Shown: positions 46,879 to 57,242, counted from the first letter of the stretch. The stretch is 64,000 nucleotides of DNA from CAVVYV01 sp963818205 (GCA_963818205.1 CAWFRG010000011.1:31466-95465), one strand, 5' to 3'. Made by a program: numbers and translations. The notes: a model not told the origin generated them from the letters alone.

Positions 46879-48927
46879 GCGGCTTCCGCCCGATCAGCGT
46901 CGCCTGGTCCGTGGTTCGCTGGCTCGTGCTCTGGGCGCTGATTGCGCTGCTCTTCTGGGCGCTCGCCGCCCTGCTCCCGGGAATCGACGTGCCGAGCTTT
47001 GAAGCGAGCCTGCTGACGACGGCCCTGATCGCGCTGCTCAACGCGTTCCTCTGGCCGCTGCTGATCCGCCTGCTGCTCCCGCTGACCGTGATCACCTTCG
47101 GCCTCGGGTCGCTTGTCCTCAACGCCGCGATCGTCTCTATCTCGATCAAGGTCATCGACGGCTCGGCCCCGGACTTCTTCGGGCGCCGTGCTGGTGGCCT
47201 TAGTCCTCTCCGTGGGCCTGACGGTGCTCGTGCCAGCCCTCAGTATCGACGACGACGCCCGCCAGCTTCGCCTGGTGCGCCGAAGGGCGCGTCGCGTCCC
47301 CGAGAGGCACCGAAGTGCCTGGGGTGATCCTGTTCGAGATCGACGGCCTGGCCGAACCGGTGCTGCGGCGGGCCCTCCGTGAAGGACACGCTCCGACGAT
47401 GACCCGTTGGCTGGGGCGCGGCAGCCATCGGGTCGTGCCCTGGGAATGCGATCTCTCCTCCCAGACCGGCGCCAGCCAGGCGGGGCTCCTGCTTGGGAGC
47501 AATGAGGACATGCCGGCGTTTCGCTGGTACGAGAAGGAGAGCGGACGAACGATGGTCTCCAATCACGGTAAGGACGCGGTCGAGTTGGAGCGGCGCCACT
47601 CGGACGGGGGCGGTCTGCTTGGCGGCCGGGGGCGCCAGCCGCGGAAACCTGTTCTCCGGGGACGCACCGCACTGCTCCGCGACGATGAGCGTGCTCCGCG
47701 ACAGGCGGAGATCAAGCGCGCGCGAATACTTCGCGTACTTCGCCGATCCCTACGGATTCACCCGCACGATCGCGCTCTATGTCTGGGACGTGATCCAGGA
47801 GTTGCGCGCCGCCCGCCACCAGCGCCGGCGTGGCGAGGAGCACATCGACCGAGGCGGCCTCTATCCGTTCATGAGAGGGGCGATCACGGTGGTGATGCGG
47901 GACCTGAACGTCGCGACGCTGCTCGGCGACATCTTCGAGGGTCTCCCGGTGGTCTACTCGACCTTCGTCGGTTACGACGAGGTCGCGCATCACTCCGGCA
48001 TCGAGCAGCCGGACGCCTTCGCGGTGCTCAAGCAGCACGACGCCCAGCTGGCGCGGCTCGAGAAGGCGATCGAGCAGGCACCCCGCCCCTACCACCTGGT
48101 GGTGCTGTCGGACCACGGTCAGAGCCAGGGCCGGCCGTTCCGTCAGCGCTACGGCGTGGACCTCGAGGAGCTGGTGCGCGAAGCGCTCTCGGAGCGGAGA
48201 CGTCTACGCCCGCCCTCACCGGACGAGGGGTTGACCTCCGTCGGCGGAGCGCTCGACCGACGCTCGTGACGAGGAGACGGCCGGCGGCAGGATGCTCGCC
48301 CGGGCGACGCGGGACCGCGTGATCGACGGCGATGTGGTGCTCGGGTCGAACCGCGAGGCGTTGGAGGAGCCGGATCGGGCGGCAGTCGGATCATGAGGCG
48401 GTCGTGCTGGCTTCGGGCGGGCTGGGGCTGATCTCCCTGCCCGCAGCGAGATCACCGACTCTCGCTCGAGGAGATCGAGGCGATGCATCCGCGCGCTGAT
48501 TCCAAGACTGAGGAGCCATCCCGGAATCGGGTTCGTGATGGTGCGGACCGCGAGCGATGGGGCGGTGGTGCTGGGGGCGGAGGGCAGCTCGGCGGCTGCA
48601 CGACGACCAGGTGACGGGCGAGGACCCGCTGCGCGTCTTCGGCCCCAACGCGGCGGACCACCTGCGACGCACGGACGGCTTCCCGCACTGCCCCGACATC
48701 CTGGTCAACTGCATGTACGACCCCGACGCGAACGAGGTGGCACCGTTCGAGGAATTCATGGGCTCACATGGGGGGCTCGGAGGCTGGCAGAGCTGTCCGT
48801 TCGTCTTGGTGCCGACCGCGTGGAGCAGCCCGAGGAGCCGATCGTCGGCGTGCCCGCGATGCACGAGACGCTGAGGAGCTGGCTGACCGAGACGGGACTC
48901 GCCCTGCGACCGCACGCTTCGGCCTGA
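46875..48927 (+). CDS. Fusion of a holin-like membrane domain and an alkaline-phosphatase-fold hydrolase (frameshifted)
   Basis: Residues ~1-115 form about four helices as in mycobacterial 4TM phage holin domains (WSVVRWLVLWALIALLFWAL, SLLTTALIALLNAFLWPLLI, FFGAVLVALVLSVGLTVLVP). A phosphatase domain follows: GVILFEIDGLAEPVLRRALR (metal Asp), WECDLSSQTGASQAGLLLGS (nucleophile Ser/Thr region), VVYSTFVGYDEVAHHSGIEQ and YHLVVLSDHGQSQGRPFRQR (metal Asp/His). The C-terminal part holds VLGAEG, DPLRVFGPNAADHLRRTDGF and PDILVNCMYDPDANEVAPFE. At least six breaks lie between 47190 and 48830; the restored protein is ~680 residues. This domain pair is recurrent in actinobacteria; the substrate is unknown. 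Confidence 0.8.
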
Positions 48928-48932
48928 CTCGG

Positions 48933-49334
48933 TTAGCCGACGACCTTCGCCTTGGCCCGCTCGAACTCCTCGTCCGAGAGCTTGTTCTCGTCATGAAGCC
49001 GGGCGAGCTTGGTGAGCTCGTCCGCGGCCGAGGCGCCGCCGGATGAGCCGGCGCTCTGGCGGATGTAAGCGTCGAGTTGCTTCTGCTGTTCCTGCTGCTG
49101 CGCCACGGCGCGCTCACGCATGCCATCGCCACGGGCGATCAGGTAGACCAGCGCCGCCAGAAACGGGACGAAGATCAGGAAGATCGTCCAGGCGGCCTTC
49201 CCCCAGCCGGACATCGAGTGATCGCGGAACAGGTCGCCGATGATCACGAAGAGGATCATCAGCCAAGCCGCGAAGAGAAAGACTTCGAGCACGGTCAGCA
49301 GCGCCTGACCAAAGGTGAAGTCGGCGAGAACCAT
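48933..49334 (-). CDS. Membrane protein with PLDc_N-like helices and SHOCT motif
   Basis: 133 residues, intact. Two helices (TVLEVFLFAAWLMILFVIIG, AAWTIFLIFVPFLAALVYLI) with the W..W..F...P pattern of PLDc_N modules, a Gln-rich linker (QQQEQQKQLDAYIRQSAG) and a C-terminal SHOCT motif (ELTKLARLHDENKLSDEEFE). It shares the SHOCT end with the 28883 protein. Function unknown. Confidence 0.88.
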   Translation of the reverse strand: MVLADFTFGQALLTVLEVFLFAAWLMILFVIIGDLFRDHSMSGWGKAAWTIFLIFVPFLAALVYLIARGDGMRERAVAQQQEQQKQLDAYIRQSAGSSGGASAADELTKLARLHDENKLSDEEFERAKAKVVG

Positions 49335-49411
49335 TCTGGTTTTCCCTCCTCCCCTCGGGAGTTAGTGCGTGGGACGTCCGTGCCCCATGCGGTAGAGGAG
49401 GGGGAGTCTAG

Positions 49412-49457
49412 TCGGGGCGACTGGATTTGAACCAGCGACCTTTCGGCGCCAGGCCGA
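49412..49457 (-). repeat. tRNA-Pro 3'-half fragment, anticodon arm decayed
   Basis: The T-arm and acceptor end are identical to the intact gene (CGCTGG-TTCAAAT-CCAG-TCGCCCCGA), but the anticodon arm has changed to GGCCTGGCGCCGAAAGG. A palindrome copy and a SnoaL gene follow directly on the + strand. Confidence 0.8.
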
Positions 49458-49458
49458 T

Positions 49459-49482
49459 GCCGCTTGCATGGAAAGCAGCTAT
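49459..49482 (+). repeat. Dispersed palindrome, GCATGG-loop type
   Basis: CCGCTTGCATGGAAAGCAGC, one T shorter in the left arm than the perfect copy at 35444. It lies between the tRNA scar and the SnoaL promoter. Confidence 0.65.
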
Positions 49483-49489
49483 TCGCCCT

Positions 49490-49511
49490 AGCGCGGGATA
49501 CTGCGCGGGCG
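49490..49511 (+). promoter_or_regulatory. Leaderless promoter of the single SnoaL gene
   Basis: AGCGCGGGATACTGCGCGGG then CG and the ATG. GATACT (49497-49502) ends nine bases before the start codon, as at the two arrays. Confidence 0.62.
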
Positions 49512-49919
49512 ATGTCGGAGGAGAACGTCGAGGTCTTCAAACGCGCGTTTGACGCGATCAACCGCCGAGATGCCGATGCGCTGGTGTCGGAACTCGACCC
49601 CGAGGTTGAGTGGCATTCGGCGATTCTGATGGCGATGGGAGGGAAACAGACGGTGTACCAGGGACACGAGGGCGTTCGCGAGTGGCTCCGAGACCTCTAC
49701 GAGACGCTCTCTGAGTTTCACGCCGACTACCCGGAGATCCGGGACCTTGGCGACCGGACGGTCGCAATCGGCCGCGTCCGCGCGCGTGGCAGGGCAAGCG
49801 AGGCCGAGCTCGAATCGCCTCACGGCACTGTGGTCGAGTTCAAGAACGGAAAGGGAGTTCGGATTCGAACCTACCTCGACCCCAAAGAGGCCCTCGAAGC
49901 CGCCGGGCTGTCGGAGTAG
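49512..49919 (+). CDS. SnoaL/NTF2-like protein, single copy
   Basis: 135 residues. Head MSEENVEVFKRAFDAINRRD; core with SELDPEVEWHSAILMAMGGK, QTVYQGHEGVREWLRDLYET and EIRDLGDRTVAIGRVRARGR; tail PKEALEAAGLSE. Almost co-linear with array 2 gene 1 (38155). The longer frame upstream reads through the palindrome and is not coding. It is next to a tRNA-Pro scar. Confidence 0.87.
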   Translation: MSEENVEVFKRAFDAINRRDADALVSELDPEVEWHSAILMAMGGKQTVYQGHEGVREWLRDLYETLSEFHADYPEIRDLGDRTVAIGRVRARGRASEAELESPHGTVVEFKNGKGVRIRTYLDPKEALEAAGLSE

Positions 49920-49934
49920 CCGCTTTGGCGCGGC

Positions 49935-50839
49935 TTATGACTCGATCGTCTGCGGCGATGCCGGGCGGAGCGACCTGCCCGCTCTCGATATCCCGCGAGA
50001 GCTTCTGCTTGGCGGCGAGGCTGCCCTCGTCAAGCACCCGGAGCCGGCGGCGCGGGAGATCGGGTCGCCGCCGCGCCCACGAAGGATGTAGGCAAACGCG
50101 ACCGCGATCAGCGCTCCGGCAAGCGGCCCCACGACGTAGACCCAGTAGCTCGAGAAATCGCCGCTGACGAGGGCGGGCCCGAACGAGCGGGCCGGGTTCA
50201 TCGAGACACCGCTGACCGGCGCCGCCCAGAGAGCCGGCGAGCGCGATATAGCCGCCGACGCCGAGAGCCGCTATGGCGCCGACGTTCTGGGCCACCGAGG
50301 CGGTGCCCAGGATGACGCTCACCAAGCCAGCCGTGAGCGCGATCTCCATCAGCAGCGCCTGCCAGTTCTCGTAGCCGGGGCCGGGCAGAGTCGCGCCGAG
50401 GTGCTGGATATTCCCGAGCACGGCCAGGAGGAAGAGGCAGGCCAAGGTGGCCCCGACGAGCTGGATGATGATGTAGCCGGGCACCCGCTTCCAGGGGAAG
50501 TCCCCGCGCAGGGCGAATGCAAGCGACACGGCTGGGTTCAGATGCGCTCCGGAGATCGCACCCATGAAGAGGATGATCGCCATGACCATGAGCCCGGGGG
50601 CGACCACAGCGGCCGAGAGGCTGATCTGACCCTGAGCCGACCAGGATCCCGCCACCGGCAGCGACGAGCACCAAGAAGAACGTTCCGAGCAGCTCCGAGA
50701 AGAGCCGGCGCCACTCGCGCTTCGGGTCGTCCCATTCCTGCCGCGAGCCGAACTCGAGCTCCAGGCGGTGTCGAACACGCTGCTCCCGCTCAAAGGAGAC
50801 ATCCGTGTCTTCGCGCGTCTCGCCAGGTTCGGCGACCAT
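49935..50839 (-). CDS. Aquaporin/glycerol-facilitator (MIP family, frameshifted)
   Basis: Six-helix channel. Polar N terminus (MVAEPGETREDTDVSFEREQ), then FSELLGTFFLVLVAAGGGIL; in another frame FMGAISGAHLNPAVSLAFAL with the first NPA and YIIIQLVGATLACLFLLAVL; after a break near 50205 the second NPA, MNPARSFGPALVSGDFSSYW, with the selectivity-filter Arg. Breaks near 50650 and 50215. The C-terminal ~40 residues (after GGDPISRAAG) are Arg/Ser-rich and may be out of frame. Whether it passes water or glycerol cannot be decided here. Confidence 0.88.
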
Positions 50840-51032
50840 CGGCCCAAACCGTACCCCGCACCAAGCTAGTCGGGGCGACGAGCAGAGTGGGGTCTGAGCT
50901 CGAGCTGGCTAATTCACACCCCGGCACGGCCTTGAGTCAAAGCTCCCGCTTTCGTCTCCGGACAAGATCCGTTACAACGTCCACGAGCTCCTCAACGCTC
51001 GACGACCTGCCAACGCGACCGCGAAGGAGGCG

Positions 51033-52458
51033 GTGGTGACGGAGGAGACCAGCATCGCCAACCTCGGGAAGGTCGACCACATCGTTGTCTTGATGCTCGA
51101 GAATCGCTCCTTCGACCACATGCTGGGGTATCTCTCGCTTGAAGGTGGTCGCGGCGATGTCGATGGTCTGCGGGCGGAGTTCGCCAACGAGCATGACGGG
51201 CGCTCCTATCCAGTCCACCATCTCGACAGCACGGTGATCGAGGACGATCCCGATCACTCCGCCAGCGCCGTCGACCTCCAGATCGGGGGCGGCAAAATGA
51301 ACGGCTTCGTCACGAGCTTCGCCGAGACGCTCTCGCGCAACGACGTCCAGGATGCGGATCCCGGTCGCGTGATTGGTTATTACAACGCCGCCGATGTCCC
51401 GGTCTACGATCACCTGGCGAGCGAGTTCGCAGTTTGCGATCGCTGGTTCAGCTCTGTTCCCGGGGCGACCTGGCCCAACCGCCTGTACGCGATTTGCGGT
51501 CGCGCATCCGGCAGTCGCGATGACCTGCCGCTCCACCTCCCGCCCATGTACAACCAACCCTCGTTCGTGCGACACCTCGACGCCAACGGCATCTCGTGGC
51601 GCTGGTACTCGTTCGAGGCGGGGACCCTGCGCTTCGCCGATGGGCACTACAAGCTGGGCCACCACGACAGGTTCGCGTTCTTCAGCAAGACCAACTTGAA
51701 CTGGAGGACCAGCCTCGAGGTCAGGATCGACGCAAAAGCGGCCAGCTTTCTCGAAGACGCCGCCAATGGTGCGCTGCCGTCAGTCTCATGGATCGACCCG
51801 GCCTTCAGCACCTTCAACCCAATCGGCTTTCAGCCCAACGACGACCACCCGCCCGCGGACATCAAGGACGGCCAGGAGCTTGTGCTCGCCGTCTACCACG
51901 CGCTCGCAACAAGCCCCCAATGGGAAAAGACGCTCCTCGTCATCTTCTACGACGAACACGGCGGCTTCTTCGATCACGTCGCGCCGCCTGCGGCGCCCGA
52001 CGACGACCCCGACACGTTCGGACGCTACGGCGTGCGGATACCGGCGCTGATCGTCTCGCCGTGGGTGGAGCCAGGGTCAGTGTCAAAGACGCTCTTCGAT
52101 CACACGTCGATCAGCAAGACGATTCTTCTGCGCTTCTGCCCCGAGGCCCTCAACGAGCCAAAGCGGCATCAAGGGCTGTTTGCGCGGCTCAGAAGCGCCG
52201 GGCACCCCCGCCCCATGGGAACGCGCGTGTCGCAGGCCAATAATCTCGGAGAACTTCTCACACGTACGACGCCACGACCAGCGCCGGACCGGTACGCCCT
52301 GATAGAGGACGCCGCGGCGCGCGCGGCCGTGAGAACGGAAGGCGCGCCAATCGAAGGAGGACCCGCTCGCTCGCCGGCCAGCGACGGAGCTCCAGATCCG
52401 CGTCGCCGCCGCGACTCGCGAGCTGAGAAGACGAGGGCACCCGGCAGACCGGCCGTAA
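51033..52458 (+). CDS. Phosphoesterase of the bacterial phospholipase C/AcpA family (3' frameshift)
   Basis: About 475 residues. Motifs: HIVVLMLENRSFDHMLGYLS (metal-binding Glu/Asn), CDRWFSSVPGATWPNRLYAI, PSVSWIDPAF and LLVIFYDEHGGFFDHVAPPA (metal Asp, Glu, His), then GVRIPALIVSPWVEPGSVSK. Unlike typical members there is no Tat signal, so it is probably cytosolic. Near 52355 the frame shifts; the other frame reads DPLARRPATELQIRVAAATR and ends at TAA 52456-52458, which fits the family's C terminus. Confidence 0.87.
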
Positions 52459-52512
52459 GTACCCCTCCTCCAAAGCCATGCACGAGAGGCCACATCTCTA
52501 CGGTGAGCCCCG

Positions 52513-54198
52513 TTATCCCTCCGCGACGACCTGCTTCACAGCCTGGTCGACAGTGGGATACGCGGCATCAAGAATCGAATCGCCCGGAGCGGCGTGGATG
52601 ACATCGCGAACCTGACCGACGTTTCGGGCGATCACCACCCGGACGCCATCAGCCTCCAGTTCTCGCGCTACCTGGTCGAGGACCTGGGCCGCCGTCACAT
52701 CGATGAAGGGGACAGTCTCCGCGTCGATAACGATTGTGTGAACGTCGGGGCGCCTCGCCGTGCCGCGGATCTCACGCGCAACCGGCTCGGCATTGGCGAA
52801 GAACAGCCCGCCCTCGATCCTCAGCACTGCGATTCCTTCGACACGCCGGTTGTCCGGATGCCGATCGAGATCCGAGAAGTGACCACTTGGGCCGGGGACT
52901 CTCCCGAGCTCTGTCACCGGCGGCCGCGAGGCACGGTAGAGGAGTAGGAGGAGCGAGATCAGTACACCGATGAACAGCCCCGCCAGGGTTCCGAAGATCA
53001 TCACCCCAAGCATCGCGGCGACCGCCGCAATGAAGTCCGCCCGAGCCGCAAATCCGTAGGCTCGGCCGAGCCGGACGCTGTAGACCCGATAGAAATCGCG
53101 TAGCGCCGAGAAGTCGATCAATTCGATCAGGGCGACGATCACTACCGCCGCCAGGGTCGCCACGGGAAGGCTCTCGAAATAGCCCGTGAGGAAGAGCAGG
53201 GTGAGCATCGTCAGACCGGCGGCGATCAGCCCGACGAGTTGGGTCCGCCCACCGGCGGCGCTGTTCACCGCCGTCTTAGACAGGCTCCCGTTGACCGCGA
53301 ACCCACCGGAAATCCCAGCGCCGAGGTTCGCCGCGCCGAGGCCAATCAGCTCACTGTTCGGGTCGATCTCCCGGTTGTCCCGCTGGGCATAGGTCTTAGC
53401 GGTCCCCAGGCTTTCCGCAAAACCGACCAGCATCACCCCCAAAGCTGCAGCAGTCAGACCCCCGAAGCGGTCGAGGCTGACATCCGGGACAGCCAGCGAA
53501 GGCAGGCCGGGGTCGATGGAGCCCACGATCGCCACCCCGTGGGCGTCGAGGTCGAAGAGCTCAACGGCGGCGACTCCCATGACCACGGCCGCGAGCGACC
53601 CTGGGATCGCCGGTGCCACTCGAGGAAGCCCGAACAGCAAGGCGAGCGACCCAGCCCCGACCACGAGCGTGGAGCCATTGGTCTCATCGATGTTGCTCAG
53701 AAAGTCCCAGGCCCTCTCGAAGAAGTGGCCGGTGCCGGTTTCGACTCCGAACAGCCTCGGGATCTGGCCGACGATGATTGTCAGCGACAAGCCGACAATG
53801 AACCCCTTGAGCACGGGTTCGGAAACAAAGCTCGCCAGAAACCCGAGGCGCAAGAAGCCAGCGATCAAGGCGGCGAGCCCGACGCAGATTGCGAGCGCAG
53901 CGGTTGTCGTAACGAACTGCTCCCCGTTGCCCGCAACTGCGTTCCCAACAACCGCAGCCGACAGCGCCGCCGCGGCGGCAGATGGCCCGGTGATCAGTTG
54001 CCGCGAACTGCCGAGAGCCGCGTAGAGGACCAACGCCGCCGGCGCCGCATAGAGGCCGACGACGGGTGGGACCCCAGCAATCGTCGCGTAAGCCAGCGCC
54101 GAAGGCACGAGTACGGCCCAGACCGTCAGCCCGGCAACCACATCCCCGCGAACCCAGTCGCGCTGGTAATTCCTCAGCGATGGAAACAAGTGGCTCAC
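52513..54198 (-). CDS. SulP-family anion transporter with STAS domain
   Basis: 561 residues, intact. SulP signature region GVPPVVGLYAAPAALVLYAA, ITGPSAAAAALSAAVVGNAV, LIGLGAANLGAGISGGFAVN and FIAAVAAMLGVMIFGTLAGL; about 12-14 helices. The STAS domain follows (IAVLRIEGGLFFANAEPVAR, TIVIDAETVPFIDVTAAQVL). The usual D(S/T)(S/T) phospho-site region reads FIDVTA, keeping Asp and Thr. Sulfate, bicarbonate or other anions are possible. Clean frames here contrast with the broken neighbours. Confidence 0.92.
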   Translation of the reverse strand: MSHLFPSLRNYQRDWVRGDVVAGLTVWAVLVPSALAYATIAGVPPVVGLYAAPAALVLYAALGSSRQLITGPSAAAAALSAAVVGNAVAGNGEQFVTTTAALAICVGLAALIAGFLRLGFLASFVSEPVLKGFIVGLSLTIIVGQIPRLFGVETGTGHFFERAWDFLSNIDETNGSTLVVGAGSLALLFGLPRVAPAIPGSLAAVVMGVAAVELFDLDAHGVAIVGSIDPGLPSLAVPDVSLDRFGGLTAAALGVMLVGFAESLGTAKTYAQRDNREIDPNSELIGLGAANLGAGISGGFAVNGSLSKTAVNSAAGGRTQLVGLIAAGLTMLTLLFLTGYFESLPVATLAAVVIVALIELIDFSALRDFYRVYSVRLGRAYGFAARADFIAAVAAMLGVMIFGTLAGLFIGVLISLLLLLYRASRPPVTELGRVPGPSGHFSDLDRHPDNRRVEGIAVLRIEGGLFFANAEPVAREIRGTARRPDVHTIVIDAETVPFIDVTAAQVLDQVARELEADGVRVVIARNVGQVRDVIHAAPGDSILDAAYPTVDQAVKQVVAEG

Positions 54199-54759
54199 AG
54201 AGCCTTACCGGGCGAAAGGCAACGTACTCTCCAGCCGCTCTGGGGACAAGTACGTCGAATGGGACGCCGAGCTCGAAAAGCGCTGCTTTCGATGCCAAAG
54301 CGACAGTCCGCGGCCTGGCGAGGCCCGCGCGATAGGTCGGCGGTCGGGATCCGTGCCTGGCCGTGCGATGGTCTGCGCGATGGTTTTAGTCGCCGAGCGC
54401 CGGAATCGCGGACGATCCGCCATTCGCACGGTCGAGCCGAGCGCTGCTGAACTCGGAGCTGTCCAGCAGTTCGCCGGGCTTTCTGAGCGCGCCCGACTGA
54501 ACTCGCCCAGTGGCCTCGGTTTCGTAGATTGACCGTTGGTCTCGTGCCGCCGACGGCGTGGCCGAACGTCGGTACAAACGGGGAGCCCGGCGGCTGTCGC
54601 TTGTCGCGCCAAGGAGGTCACGAGGTCCCGGCCCCGGGCTGAAGCTGTCAGGGTAAGGGTGTCCTGCATACTGGTTTTATGGATGGGGAGATCAATGGTC
54701 CATGCGCACCTAGTGAAGATGAGCTCTGCCGGTCATCGAGTGCCCTAGGGGCATTGGCA
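54199..54759. other. Gene-free stretch
   Basis: No conserved coding pattern seen on either strand. A worn hairpin (GCGCTGCTTTCGATGCCAAA at 54281 on) resembles the dispersed palindromes. Confidence 0.4.
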
Positions 54760-55690
54760 ACTTTGCCGCGCCAGCTCTCGCCGCCACCCCGCCGATCGAG
54801 CAGGCCAACGGATCCGGAACTCAGATCTGCACGACCGATTACACCTGGGTCCAGGATGCGACCCGCACCCAGCAGACCCTCCTACACGCGCTCCCGGCAG
54901 GCAGTGGCATGATCACCCAGCTGGAGTCCGACACAGATCTCTTCCGACACCCCAACGGGGGCGACCATGCGGCTCAAGGTATCTGCGGAAGACCGGAGCG
55001 CCGACACGTCCTTGCTAACCGTCGGCGCACAGCGCCGTCGAGAGCGCTCCGGCGAGCGCGGGCTCAGGGTCTTCGCGACTCGGATCGGCGTGGGACGATG
55101 ATCTTGCTGGGCCTGGGAGCCGGTAGGCGCCGAAGGCACCGACTGCTCCGCGGTAGAGAGCAGGGCGACGTAGCCGAGCAGCAAGTGCACCCGGGCCTGC
55201 CAGACCCGGCGGTCGGAGCCACCTTCACCTCGGCCTTCTCCGAACGAATTCGTGCTCGGCGTCGCAGCAGATCGTCGAGCCCGACGCCGACGAGCGATGC
55301 CTACAGCGATGAGACCCCCAGGACGAGTGCATCGGCACCGCCGGCCCCATCAACAGGCTGACCGAACGAGCGCCGCCCTCGGAAGGGCCAAGGGTCAGAA
55401 CGGCAAGGTGAAATCTCACCGGCGAACGGTCCCCGGCGCCGGGACGCTCGGCGCCGGCTCGGCCTCGGACCGCGCAGCTCGGCGACGGCGGCCAAGGGTT
55501 CCGGCGCCAGCTCGGAACGCGTGACCAAGACTGACCTCGAACGCCGACGCAAGGTCCAGCCTTGACGCTGGGGCTGACTAAGGCGGCGAAGCCAAGCTCG
55601 CCGACAAGGGCAGCCTCAAGGTCCGAGTCAGGTCGTCTACACGCCGACCGGTGGACCGCCCGGCGCTAAGACCGCGAGAAACCACGATGG
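54760..55690 (+). pseudogene. Extracellular surface-protein gene, heavily frameshifted (+ strand)
   Basis: Stitched over many frames the strand reads TQICTTDYTWVQDATRTQQT, PAGSGMITQLESDTDL, VRLKVSAEDRSADTSLLTVG, VFATRIG, EPDADERC and DECIGTAGPINR (a thrombospondin-3-like D.D...D..D..C end), then AKLADKGSLKVRV and VYTPTGGPPGAKTA. I recognise this as the secreted beta-sandwich type common in Solirubrobacterales, ending in the YTPTGG repeat. At least six breaks; no start found. Decay or local sequencing error are both possible. Confidence 0.5.
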
Positions 55691-55931
55691 AGGCGCTGCC
55701 CGATCGCCGGCTGTTCCTGCACGCCGCACCGCGTGGGTCGAGTTGGAATGCCTGTAGTCCCGCCCTCGCCGGTGGTTCCTTCAACCGGCTTGCTCCATCG
55801 CGCAAGGCAGCAGCGCTCAAGATGGACCCCAGCGACCGCTCCCTGGGAGCCCGAGAAGGTCACTGGTCCAAATGCAGGTCGGCCCGATTCCGCCGAGGGG
55901 CTGCGGCCCTTCTTCCTCGAGCTTCTTCGGC

Positions 55932-56230
55932 TTAGTACTTCAGCGACTCGGTGCTCGGATCGCCGCCCGTCAGGGTGTAGGTGATCGCGGCGTTTAGCTT
56001 GACCTTGCCGGTGTCGTTGAGCTTGCGCTTCTTCTTCCCCTTTCGCCTTGATCAAGCAGCGACGCCGTTCCGGGCGCAACCGCCTTGCTGATCACGGCGA
56101 GCCGCGCGGCACTGACGCCCTTGCCGGATCGCTCAGCTGGACCAGGGTTCGGAACGTTCCCGGTGATCGTTGCGGTGCCCCTTTTCTTGTTGCGTATGAT
56201 CTCTTCCGGAGAGTGAAGGCGTTGAGAGAG
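55932..56230 (-). pseudogene. C-terminal beta-repeat piece of a surface protein (- strand)
   Basis: Reads NKKRGTATITGNVPNPGPAE, RSGKGVSAARLAVISKAVAP and, in another frame, KKKRKLNDTGKVKLNAAITY then TLTGGDPSTESLKY and a TAA at 55932. This is the KGTAT...VPGPG...GKGV...YTPTGGDP.T.S repeat of Solirubrobacterales surface proteins. It converges on the + strand gene of the same style. Confidence 0.5.
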
Positions 56231-56232
56231 CT

Positions 56233-56777
56233 TTAGACGAAGAGGGCGAAGACTGCGTCGTAGCTCGGGAGAATTGGCTGAGCCACGGCCCTCTCTGCGA
56301 GAGGCTGAAGAACTCCTGGCCCGGGCAGGGTTGCCGTCGCGTCATGGAGCCGAACTGAGCGGCCCGGACGGGTGAGGAGAAGGGCGTACTGCTGGCCGGC
56401 GCCGACCTCGCAGGCGCCGCGAACATCGCAGCGAGCCTCGAGGCGTTAGATCGGGACTGTCGCATCGCCGATCATGGTGGAGGCAAGAACGCTGTTGGTG
56501 GGGGCGCCCGAACCGTCCGCGGCCACGATCTGCATCACCGAGTACTCCATCGGTTCCCGACTTGACGATCTCGATCTCCGCGCGGACCAGGCTGCCGGTT
56601 CTCTGGGCCGTGAAGGTCTGGGCGAGCCGCTGATCACCGGCGAACATGTTGAAAACAAAGTTCGGGGATCCAGGGCAGTTTGCCGTCGAGGAGACCCTGT
56701 GCGGACGCGGGGCTGTCGCGCCAGAAGGAAAGGCATGCAGGCGCAGAGGAGAGCAACAGCCACCCGTACCTGCGCAA
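56233..56777 (-). pseudogene. Secreted choice-of-anchor-like protein, frameshifted
   Basis: TTG start at 56777 gives a signal-like leader (RRYGWLLLSSAPACLSF) and ASAQGLLDGKLP; then NFVFNMFAGDQRLAQTFTAQ, SLVRAEIEIVKSGTDG, MQIVAADGSGAPTNSVLAST, GAGQQYALLLTR and, near the end, SYDAVFALFV before a TAA at 56233. The parts fit a single ~180-residue secreted domain with four or more breaks. It precedes the beta-repeat piece on the same strand. Confidence 0.5.
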
Positions 56778-57242
56778 ACCCAGGCCCGTCGCCGCAGATC
56801 GTATCAGGTCCCGTTGAGCCTCTGGGAGGTACGGCTACGGCACCGTACCGTTCGAGCGCGTCAAGATCGGGTACCGGTCGAGCGACAGTGAAGGCGTTGG
56901 GAACTTCGGGCGGTACGGGAGCAGGTGCTACCGCTTCGGCGTGAAGGCGGGAGGCGACCCCACTCCTCAAAGCGGTTTAGCGGCAGGAATGCCGATGGTC
57001 AGGGGCAGCAGCGCCAGGCCTGTGGAAATGAGGCAGTACTGGTGGAAGAGCCGGGCACTACTGCTTTGCATGGAAAACGACACTTCACGCATTCGTTCCC
57101 GGGGGCGTGCTGAAGACAGGAGAGCCGGGTCTGGCGGGAGGACGGCGCCCCGCTGCGCCGGATGGTGGAGAATCCGGACGATCCAGGCTCCCAAGGTGAC
57201 GCACCTCAGCTACCGGATCGCAACCACTGACAGGAGTGCCGC
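56778..57242. other. Gene-poor stretch with a palindrome copy
   Basis: No gene I can support. One - strand frame carries a hydrophobic run (CLISTGLALLPLTIGIPAAK near 56990) but has no family or ribosome site. A dispersed palindrome lies at 57057. Confidence 0.35.
57057..57080 (+). repeat. Dispersed palindrome, GCATGG-loop type
   Basis: CTACTGCTTTGCATGGAAAA then CGAC: the left arm is intact, the right arm has one substitution (AAAACG for AAAGCA). Confidence 0.6.

Noticed and set aside
50937..51665. 242-codon - strand frame opposite the phosphoesterase
   Set aside because: Shadow; the + strand has ENRSFDHMLGY and DEHGGFFDH motifs.
52513..54198. Loss of the STAS phospho-site in SulP as a functional change
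   Set aside because: FIDVTA still has Asp and Thr at about the right place; the variation is within what the family allows.
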